A stretch of DNA of 10,818 nt, from the NCBI GenBank assembly GCA_021789395.1, contig JAJYJP010000026.1, forward strand, positions 1 to 10,818. Reading direction: 5' to 3'. The notes under the pieces are model-generated. The model worked only from the letters and a program-made list of their open reading frames with translations. It made no database searches and was not told the origin of the DNA. Numbering within the stretch: position 1 is the stretch's first letter; each line of letters begins with the position of its first letter. Position numbers and translations under genes: made by a program. This stretch comes from a bacterium (GTDB lineage Bacteria > Patescibacteriota > Minisyncoccia > Moranbacterales > UBA2206). Positions 1-5,531 of the stretch are shown here, piece after piece.

Positions 1-310
1 CCCCGTAATACAATGGTTCGAGGTCGATGTTCATACGTTTCGAAAAATCATTGAAGAATATCAAGAAAAAATACATCGACAGATTGTTTTTGTATACCAC
101 CTCCACAGCTTTGATTATTGAACTTTCCCGATGCGACCTGACCATTTCCCATTTGAATCTGAAAGGCTGATTTAGCAGCAATCGGTGCGGGGGGAGAAAA
201 CGCTGGTTTACTACTCTGATCCTGGCTCCTTCCGTGGTGAATAGAAATATATCACCACTCTCGTTAATGTAAGGAAGGAGTATTTTCTTGGGAAGTTCTT
301 TAGCTGTCAT
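1..310 (-). CDS. Hypothetical protein, 3' end beyond window (partial)
   Basis: An open frame of 103 codons runs from ATG at 310 down to the window edge without a stop, so the C-terminus is missing. The start is well supported: a perfect SD (AGGAGG at 315-320) lies 4 nt upstream. The protein begins MTAKELPKKILLPYINESGD and contains a stretch rich in basic and aromatic residues (QPFRFKWEMVRSHRE), followed by a hydrophobic run (MYFFLIFF). I see no catalytic motif, signal peptide or clear membrane segment and do not recognise the family. The gene starts 17 nt after the stop of the 93-residue gene at 327-608, so the two are probably one transcript. Its strong SD resembles the two other small genes on this side and differs from the core genes to the right, which suggests it belongs to a mobile or accessory element. 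Confidence 0.7.
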   Translation of the reverse strand, partial: MTAKELPKKILLPYINESGDIFLFTTEGARIRVVNQRFLPPHRLLLNQPFRFKWEMVRSHRESSIIKAVEVVYKNNLSMYFFLIFFNDFSKRMNIDLEPLYYG

Positions 311-326
311 AAAACCTCCTTCGTTT

Positions 327-608
327 TTAGAATAGCATTGGCTGCGGGATCGGTTTCTTATTTGCTTTTTTCTTTCTCGGCGGATTCTGGCTTATTCTTA
401 TTCGCAAATTTCCAGCCTGCTTTATTTCTGATCCTTTCCCGTATTTCTTGTTAGCCCGCTTTTTAGCATAAGCTAAACCAATGTTTTTGGCAGCGGCAAA
501 AAACGGAGCTTCGAAAATTTTATTGATAAAAAGCTGGTCAGTGATTAAGATTCCATCTTTGTCATAAACCTCAAACCTGCCCGACACCTTATAGTATTTA
601 ATTGCCAT
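327..608 (-). CDS. Small basic hypothetical protein (93 aa)
   Basis: This is a complete 93-codon gene with ATG at 608 and an exact AGGAGG SD at 615-620, 6 nt upstream, which fixes the start. The first half (KYYKVSGRFEVYDKDGILIT) looks like a short beta-rich segment. The middle (APFFAAAKNIGLAYAKKRANKKY) is probably an amphipathic helix. The tail is highly basic (PPRKKKANKKP) and could bind nucleic acid, but that is inference. I do not recognise the family. It is followed after 17 nt by the partial gene at 1-310, probably in the same operon. The upstream spacer contains AT-rich minus-strand sequence (TAATAT at 640-645) that could be a -10 box, without a convincing -35. Confidence 0.7.
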   Translation of the reverse strand: MAIKYYKVSGRFEVYDKDGILITDQLFINKIFEAPFFAAAKNIGLAYAKKRANKKYGKGSEIKQAGNLRIRISQNPPRKKKANKKPIPQPMLF

Positions 609-693
609 TGCTGGCCTCCTTTTTTTGAAAGAACTCGTTATATTATCTAAAAGCTAAACCAAAAAATATAAAATGGCAAGTTTGGAAAATAAA

Positions 694-757
694 AAAGACC
701 ACAGAAAGCCTTGCATTGCTGATGATTTTTATCATCAAACACGCATCCGTGGTCTTT
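694..757 (-). terminator. Nested hairpin, intrinsic terminator for the minus strand
   Basis: Two inverted repeats are nested. The outer 9-bp stem pairs 694-702 (AAAGACCAC) with 749-757 (GTGGTCTTT). Inside it a 7-bp stem pairs 720-726 with 731-737 around TTTT. Read on the minus strand, the outer stem is followed by a T-run (TCTTTTTTATTTT), as in a rho-independent terminator. It begins 10 nt after the stop of the 40-residue gene at 768-890, so it probably ends that transcript and insulates the operon at 1-608. A recombination or cruciform site is an alternative reading of such a long palindrome. Confidence 0.6.
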
Positions 758-767
758 ATTTCGGGAG

Positions 768-890
768 TTAGCCCTGGAAAATGAACCTTTGCGGACCAAA
801 CGTTTGTTCGATCAGCCGTTCTTCAAAATCATCCAGAAGAAGATCTCTTGCCGGCTTATCGCAAACCGGCAGTCCGTCTAACTCATGCAT
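768..890 (-). CDS. Very small hypothetical protein (40 aa)
   Basis: A 40-codon gene starts at ATG 890 with a perfect AGGAGG SD at 897-902, 6 nt upstream, and ends at 768, just before a terminator-like hairpin. The combination of SD, start, stop and terminator argues for a real gene although the frame remains open further upstream. The product begins MHELDGLPVCDKPARDLL and continues with an acidic, leucine-rich helix-like segment ending GPQRFIFQG. It has one cysteine and no membrane segment. I do not recognise the family. The upstream boundary is abrupt: within a few bases of the SD the opposite strand becomes the remnant of a serine recombinase, so the element carrying this gene probably joined the recombinase sequence at about 903. 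A longer minus-strand frame to 1163 is only the antisense of that remnant. Confidence 0.55.
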   Translation of the reverse strand: MHELDGLPVCDKPARDLLLDDFEERLIEQTFGPQRFIFQG

Positions 891-903
891 AGCTTTCCTC
901 CTC

Positions 904-1236
904 TGCAGCCGAGCCAAAGATCGGAACTGTAAGAATAAATATATCCGGGAAGAGGAGCTAATTGAGGAACTGTTCAAAATCATGGACAAAGTGAACATCA
1001 ATGAACTGGGCATGCGGCAAAAATTGGAAGATGAAATCCGGAGGTTCAATAAACTGCAAAAAATTGTGAATGGCAAAAACAGCCAATCACTGGTGGAGGA
1101 AAATGAAGTAAATATCCGCCAATATGCCAAATACCTGTTGAAAGAAGGCAGTGTGTCCGACAAACGAGAACTGCTAGCTAATCTGCGAAGCAGACTGAAC
1201 TACAAAGACAAAAAACTTACATTGGTGGAGGAATAG
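904..1236 (+). pseudogene. Serine recombinase, C-terminal remnant
   Basis: About 110 codons in frame resemble the C-terminal end of the large serine recombinases common in CPR genomes. They include the last cysteine of the zinc ribbon (CSRAKDRNC), the IREEELIEEL helix after it, a coiled coil (MRQKLEDEIRRFNKLQK), and the final conserved segment with YAKYLLKEGS and KRELLANLRSRL before a TAG stop at 1234. The catalytic serine domain and the DNA-binding recombinase domain are entirely missing. The open frame continues upstream to an ATG at 781, but that part is antisense to the 40-residue minus-strand gene and has no recombinase similarity. The homology starts at about 904, so the gene was cut there. 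It should be inactive for integration. I am fairly sure of the family by pattern and unsure of the exact junction. Confidence 0.6.
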
Positions 1237-1364
1237 AAGTATGGAGCGGAAATGGTTTGAAAATATGCTGATTATAATATATGATATGAACATAACGATT
1301 CATAATGCCTACTTATGAAAAACTTCGAAAATCCCGCTTTTCTCAAAAATAAACAGTAATCTTT
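1237..1364 (+). promoter_or_regulatory. Upstream region of the DGR target gene with possible -10 box
   Basis: This AT-rich 128-bp spacer separates the recombinase remnant from the target gene. It contains an exact TATAAT at 1273-1278. The only nearby -35-like hexamer, TTGAAA at 1257-1262, is just 10 bp away, which is too close for a standard sigma-70 promoter. The ATG at 1365 has no clear SD. I see no RNA gene or convincing operator here. Confidence 0.3.
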
Positions 1365-3449
1365 ATGTCCCTAGAAAAACCACAAACAATATACAAACCA
1401 GAAAATAAGGAAAGGACTAGAATTTCTTTAACTCCGGAACAAAAAAGGACGGTGCAAAATATCACTCTAGGTATTGAGGAAGTCGACGAAACAATCCGTT
1501 CGATGGCTCTGGGAGACGTTGTAGAAACTCTGGAAAACGGACATCCCCTAAACCGGATCATCTCCGATCAAGAAGGCAGAATTCACGGCTTCATCGCTTG
1601 CGAAGACTTTGTGCCCAATGAAGCATACATAAAATATTTCGGAACCGACAGCCAAGCAGGAAGGAATTTATTCGAAGAAATTCCCGCTTTTTTTGAATAC
1701 GCCAAACAGCACGGATACGCCAAGCTGAATTTTCATGGCTGGAACGAAAGGATGAACCGGGTTTTGGAACGGTTCGGTTTCCAGAGATTGCGAACTGACA
1801 GCATGAATGGATTCAGCGCCGATTTTTATGAAAAAACATTGACCAGCCCGAAAAGCTCAGAAAAAATAACGGAGGAGCGAAAAAGATCTTTTGAACAAAA
1901 ATACATCAATAAAATAAAAAAAGAATACGAACAGACTCTAAAAATGTTTTCTGTTGAAAACAGATCCAAAAAAGAACAAATGATAAACAACACCTACGGA
2001 TCGTTGGAAAGCAAATTTTCCGCTCTGCCTGAATTTGAATACGGGGAAAGACAGAAAGCTGTCTTAAAATTGAAACTGGCGCGCCATTTTCAAACAAATG
2101 AAAGCATCGACATCAATACTCTATACGACGCGATTGTTGAATCGCCGAAATTTATCGGCACCGATAAAGGATCGCTCCACAGGCTGTTTGAAGTGCACGA
2201 AGAAAAAACATTGCAAAAAATTGCGGAAATGCGCAAGAAGAGGGCGGAGATGGACGGCAAGGAAACTTTCAATCCGTATGAAAATATTTTTACGACTCCG
2301 TCGGGAAATTATTACATGGCCCGACTTCTTAATATGCCGCATCTTGAACAAGAATCGGATTATATGGATCATTGCGTGGGAACAAGCGATTCTTACGTTA
2401 ACAAAATAAAAAGAGGCGAAATTGAAATATTTTCTTTCCGCCGCGCTCCGAAAGTCGATCGGAAAACCGGGCGAACATCAGGCGATGATCCGATTATCAC
2501 GATTGAATATAATCTCAAAACCAAAGAAATCGAACAGATGAAGAAAGCCAATGACGAATATCTCAATCCGGATGATCCGTATTTCAAAGATGTTATTGAC
2601 GCGCTCAAGCAACTAAAGACGACCAGGACAGACACTGGAGAATTCAGGAATTTTTCCGAAATCAATCCGAGCGAATTAGAAAATATCAATGTCAAGGATT
2701 ATCATCTTCTGACCGAAGAAGGCGAGATTAATTTCAAAGACTTTGATCCGGATAAAAATATCTTTGTCCTCAAAGTCGGTAGGATGGAAATAGGCAAAGA
2801 AACTTCCAAAGAAGATGCGGCCAAAATTTTGCGCGTTGTCGAAAATATCAAAGTCAAACCGGAAGAAATTGCCTACAACCCGAAAGAGATCAACAAAAAT
2901 ACCAAAGCGTATGTCGGAGAATTTTTCGTTGACATTTTACAAACAGACATCGAATATATTTACACTTCATTTCCCGAGAGGAAAATCCAAAAATTCAATA
3001 TCGAGTTCGGTGGGAAAACAAAAGACCAACTCAAAAAAGAAATGGATGAAAATAATGTCTATCATTCCGAGTGGGCAGACTATTTAATTAACAGTAATGA
3101 TTTTATCGTTTCAAAAAATATCGAGAGGATCGATTTAGTGAGGCTAACTGTCAAGGATTTAGGTTTTCCCGATGGCGCGACCACGCAGGAAATATATGAC
3201 AAGGCGGAAAAATTAGGCTTGGAGCTTTGTCCGGCCGAAGTCGGGCCGCATTTGCGCTTGCAATATCCGGGAAAAGAATGGATGTTAATTGCTATGAAAC
3301 AAATTGCCGGCCGTCATGACAATCCGGACGTCTTCAGCCTGGGCACGGATGGCGACCAGCTCGAGCTCGACGGCTACGATGCCGAGCCTGGGTACTGGTG
3401 GCTTGCTGACAACGAGTGCGTTTTCCGCTTTCGCAAGTTGGATACTTAG
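1365..3449 (+). CDS. DGR target protein: GNAT-like, PcfJ-like and C-type-lectin-like variable domain
   Basis: This 694-residue protein is the diversified product of the retroelement. Residues about 55-158 look like a GNAT acetyltransferase fold (GRIHGFIACEDF, then a helix, then LERFGFQRL near 134-142). Residues 165-300 are mainly charged helices. Residues about 305-420 resemble the PcfJ-like family of conjugative plasmids (MDHCVGTSDSYV near 334-345, GEIEIFSFRR, IITIEYN, KKANDEYL). Residues about 590-694 form the CPR-type lectin-like DGR target domain: LGFPDGATTQEIYDKAEKLG, then LCPAEVGPHLRLQY, EWMLIAMKQI and the variable region 647-691 ending CVFRFRK. There is no signal peptide or membrane segment, so it is probably cytoplasmic. 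ATG 1365 is the first start in frame but has a weak SD. The domain names are by pattern; the GNAT and PcfJ calls are less certain than the VR domain. What the variable face binds is unknown. Confidence 0.8.
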   Translation: MSLEKPQTIYKPENKERTRISLTPEQKRTVQNITLGIEEVDETIRSMALGDVVETLENGHPLNRIISDQEGRIHGFIACEDFVPNEAYIKYFGTDSQAGRNLFEEIPAFFEYAKQHGYAKLNFHGWNERMNRVLERFGFQRLRTDSMNGFSADFYEKTLTSPKSSEKITEERKRSFEQKYINKIKKEYEQTLKMFSVENRSKKEQMINNTYGSLESKFSALPEFEYGERQKAVLKLKLARHFQTNESIDINTLYDAIVESPKFIGTDKGSLHRLFEVHEEKTLQKIAEMRKKRAEMDGKETFNPYENIFTTPSGNYYMARLLNMPHLEQESDYMDHCVGTSDSYVNKIKRGEIEIFSFRRAPKVDRKTGRTSGDDPIITIEYNLKTKEIEQMKKANDEYLNPDDPYFKDVIDALKQLKTTRTDTGEFRNFSEINPSELENINVKDYHLLTEEGEINFKDFDPDKNIFVLKVGRMEIGKETSKEDAAKILRVVENIKVKPEEIAYNPKEINKNTKAYVGEFFVDILQTDIEYIYTSFPERKIQKFNIEFGGKTKDQLKKEMDENNVYHSEWADYLINSNDFIVSKNIERIDLVRLTVKDLGFPDGATTQEIYDKAEKLGLELCPAEVGPHLRLQYPGKEWMLIAMKQIAGRHDNPDVFSLGTDGDQLELDGYDAEPGYWWLADNECVFRFRKLDT
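3303..3438 (+). repeat. DGR variable repeat (VR)
   Basis: This 136-bp segment at the 3' end of the target gene aligns without gaps to the TR at 3775-3910 (offset 472). There are 22 mismatches, and 21 lie where the TR has A; the outcome is G 13 times, C 4 and T 4. The exception is T (3890) to G (3418). The changes fall in 20 codons and alter 17 residues: 648, 649, 651, 655, 658, 660, 662, 669, 671, 672, 674, 676, 677, 678, 680, 684 and 685. Three codons, at 667, 688 and 690, change silently. Most variable positions are AAC or AAT in the TR, as in other DGRs, giving H, D, S, G, Y or L here. Confidence 0.93.
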
Positions 3450-3450
3450 A

Positions 3451-3519
3451 AACTTTGTAACTTTGAATTTTTTGAAACTTTGGAGCTTTGATTCTTTGAC
3501 ACTTTTCCGCCGGAGGCGG
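3451..3519 (+). repeat. Degenerate 8-bp tandem repeat and hairpin just after VR
   Basis: Directly after the stop codon of the target gene, seven imperfect copies of an 8-bp unit (consensus AACTTTGA) run from 3451 to 3507. CTTTG recurs at 3453, 3461, 3478, 3486 and 3494, and one extra base interrupts the phase after the third unit. A perfect 5-bp hairpin follows (CCGCC at 3507-3511, GGCGG at 3515-3519, loop GGA). Known DGRs often carry a stem-loop close behind the VR that helps target recognition. This one is 68 bp from the VR end, farther than in the Bordetella phage, so a role in homing is speculation. It could also be a weak terminator of the target gene. Confidence 0.5.
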
Positions 3520-3533
3520 TCGACGCAAATTTT

Positions 3534-3542
3534 TGGTATAAT
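3534..3542 (+). promoter_or_regulatory. Extended -10 promoter for the TR RNA
   Basis: TGGTATAAT is a perfect extended -10 element (TGN-TATAAT), which can work without a good -35. A TTGACA at 3496-3501 is 35 bp upstream, too far to be its partner. Transcription would start near 3549 and run through the leader and the TR. No open frame with an SD follows, which fits a non-coding product. The assignment rests on sequence match and context only. Confidence 0.55.
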
Positions 3543-3560
3543 GAATTCGGTTTGATTTAT

Positions 3561-3628
3561 CGGACGGTCAAGGCTTTCCGAAATCTTTCTGACAAATGCG
3601 GACTGAGAGCGCGGACGGTCAAGGCTTT
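3561..3628 (+). repeat. 17-bp direct repeat in the TR leader
   Basis: CGGACGGTCAAGGCTTT occurs exactly at 3561-3577 and again at 3612-3628, 51 bp apart; the sequences between and after them are not alike. Each copy contains ACGGTC, whose complement GACCGT stands at 3781-3786 near the 5' edge of the TR, so either copy could pair with the TR start in the RNA. That pairing is only 6 bp and is a suggestion. Confidence 0.6.
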
Positions 3629-3724
3629 TCGCGGAGTGGTTCGCATCTTGTCTCAAAAAAGAAATTAACTTGGTATGCGGTGCTGGCGGATTTTAGATCC
3701 CGAATAATATACAGCCTGGAGTCT

Positions 3725-3740
3725 CCCCGCCTTGGCGGGG
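3725..3740 (+). other. GC hairpin 5' of the TR
   Basis: A perfect 7-bp inverted repeat pairs CCCCGCC (3725-3731) with GGCGGGG (3734-3740) around TT. It lies 34 bp upstream of the TR. The bases after it (TTACTT) are not a real T-run, so it is unlikely to be a terminator. It is more likely a structural part of the template RNA or a dispersed GC palindrome. Confidence 0.5.
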
Positions 3741-3774
3741 TTACTTAGGCAGTGAAAAAGATGGCATCGCATAT

Positions 3775-3910
3775 ATTACCGACCGTAATGACAATCCGAA
3801 CGTCTTCAACCTGAACACGAATGGCGACCAGCTCGAACTCAACGGCAACAATGCCAAGCCTGAGAACAGGTGGAATGCTGACAACAAGTTCGTTTTCCGA
3901 TTTCGAAAGT
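3775..3910 (+). repeat. DGR template repeat (TR)
   Basis: This 136-bp sequence is 84 percent identical to the VR at 3303-3438 and in the same orientation. It contains 44 adenines; 21 differ in the VR, against 1 of the 92 other bases. In the VR frame it would read as an asparagine-rich peptide (DRNDNPNVFNLNTNGDQLEL), as expected when AAY codons mark sites to be diversified. The 3' part, from about 3890, holds the single non-adenine difference and two silent A/C differences. It may therefore be the IMH*-like end that stays distinct from the VR end. The TR ends 10 bp before a terminator hairpin. Confidence 0.93.
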
Positions 3911-3920
3911 CAATTCTTTT

Positions 3921-3948
3921 CCGCGTTCACAAATCGCGGTTTTTCTTT
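3921..3948 (+). terminator. Intrinsic terminator after the TR
   Basis: CCGCG (3921-3925) pairs with CGCGG (3935-3939) around a 9-nt loop, followed by TTTTTCTTTT. This has the form of a rho-independent terminator on the plus strand and would end the TR RNA about 30 nt after the TR. The avd-like gene on the opposite strand has its stop codon (3927-3929) in the loop. On the minus strand the hairpin is followed by A-rich sequence, so it would not terminate avd. Confidence 0.6.
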
Positions 3949-4250
3949 TCCGGGTTCTTCATCTTTTCCTTCCAGCCAAAGAGCATCCGGCCGATTTCTT
4001 CCAGTTTCAATCCAATTTCTTCGAATTGGTTATTAGAAATCAGCTTGGCGTCCCAAGCCACGGAGACGATGAACTTGAGTTTATCTAAAAGAAAAATGCA
4101 TTCCTCGATTTTTTCAATTTTGTTTTCCTTTTTGAAAAAATAGGCAACATATCCGAGTTCCAAAAGATCCAAAAATTTGTTTTCGATTCGGGCGCCGATC
4201 GTATAGCGCGCGCCCTTCTGTATATGCGGCGAAATATTCATCCAAATCAA
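3927..4250 (-). CDS. avd: Avd-like four-helix-bundle DGR accessory protein
   Basis: This protein of about 104-107 residues matches the Avd / four-helix-bundle family (related to 23S rRNA intervening-sequence proteins). Recognisable segments are YTIGARIENKFLDLLEL (helix 1), the charged KKENKIEKIEECIFLLDKL, then the family pattern ISNNQFEEIGLKLEEIGRML and GWKEK at the C-terminus. Avd in known DGRs is a basic pentameric partner of the reverse transcriptase and binds the template RNA. Two starts are possible: TTG 4250, 5 nt after GAGG, or ATG 4241, with no well-placed SD. Unusually it lies on the strand opposite to TR and RT and converges with the TR RNA, overlapping its terminator. Read-through of the TR RNA would be antisense to it. 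Confidence 0.75.
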   Translation of the reverse strand: MIWMNISPHIQKGARYTIGARIENKFLDLLELGYVAYFFKKENKIEKIEECIFLLDKLKFIVSVAWDAKLISNNQFEEIGLKLEEIGRMLFGWKEKMKNPEKKNRDL

Positions 4251-4260
4251 ATATCCCTCT

Positions 4261-5310
<1,050 letters not shown>

Positions 5311-5319
<9 letters not shown>

Positions 5320-5333
5320 CAATTTTTGTTTTT
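5311..5333 (+). terminator. Small terminator at the RT stop
   Basis: ATTGC (5311-5315) pairs with GCAAT (5319-5323) around TTA, followed by TTTTGTTTTT. The RT stop codon TAG (5317-5319) lies within the hairpin. The stem is short and only moderately GC-rich, so the call is tentative. The remaining stretch up to the tRNA at 5396 holds no gene I can see. Confidence 0.45.
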
Positions 5334-5395
5334 ATGTATTCGGGTCGCTGCTTTGTCTCAACTAAGTGGGTTTATCCGATAAAAAGTTGTCCGTG

Positions 5396-5467
5396 TTGGG
5401 GAGGAGGGATTCGAACCCCCGCATGCCAGGACCAAAACCTGGTGCCTTACCGCTTGGCTACTCCCCA
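5396..5467 (-). tRNA. tRNA-Gln (anticodon UUG)
   Basis: The 72-nt minus-strand sequence folds as a cloverleaf. The 7-bp acceptor stem is TGGGGAG with CTCCCCA, the D arm is GCC/GGC, and the anticodon stem is CCAGG/CCTGG around TTTTGGT (anticodon TTG). The T arm is GGGGG/CCCTC with loop TTCGAAT. The first pair is U1-A72, a known glutamine identity feature. CCA is not encoded. Its 3' end points at the retroelement island. Frames that translate across it are not genes. Confidence 0.93.
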
Positions 5468-5474
5468 ATATTTT

Positions 5475-5498
5475 AAAAAAGACCTCTCAGCCTTTTTT
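5475..5498 (-). terminator. Terminator-like hairpin after ftsX
   Basis: On the minus strand AAAAAAGGC pairs with GTCTTTTTT (one G-U pair) around a 6-nt loop, and the stem ends in the T-run. It lies between the ftsX stop (5532) and tRNA-Gln. It probably separates the prfB-ftsE-ftsX transcript from the tRNA, or slows polymerase before it. Because the stem is largely A-T it could act in both directions. Confidence 0.45.
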
Positions 5499-5531
5499 GA
5501 TTCTAATCCAAATTGCCAAAAAAATCAACCA

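Larger units (their letters stand above)
3549..3948 (+). ncRNA. Predicted DGR template RNA (leader plus TR)
   Basis: The stretch between the extended -10 box at 3534-3542 and the terminator at 3921-3948 would give a transcript of about 400 nt. It has a leader of about 225 nt, the 136-nt TR and a short tail. The leader has a 17-bp direct repeat (3561-3577 and 3612-3628), a long-range stem (3591-3600 with 3642-3652, one bulged base) and a GC hairpin at 3725-3740. In known DGRs the TR RNA plus flanking structure is the substrate of the RT-Avd complex. Here the structured flank would be mostly 5' of the TR, because the terminator lies only about 10 nt after the TR. No protein gene with an SD is visible in this stretch. 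Confidence 0.55.

Noticed and set aside
781..903. N-terminal part of the plus-strand frame that leads into the recombinase remnant
   Set aside because: It has no SD, is serine and arginine rich, and is antisense to the 40-residue gene; the similarity begins only at about 904.
768..1163. Long minus-strand frame of 131 codons
   Set aside because: Codons beyond 890 are antisense to the recombinase remnant and low-complexity; the SD at 897-902 supports a start at 890.
3507..3519. CCGCC/GGCGG hairpin as strong terminator of the target gene
   Set aside because: It is not followed directly by a T-run on either strand, so I did not call it a terminator on its own.
3451..3628. CRISPR-like array
   Set aside because: The units are 8 bp and degenerate, or only two 17-bp copies; there are no regular spacers and no cas genes.
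3821..4036. Plus-strand frame over the TR resembling a frame over the VR
   Set aside because: The resemblance comes from the TR/VR DNA repeat read in a second frame; the TR is non-coding and the frame runs antisense into avd.
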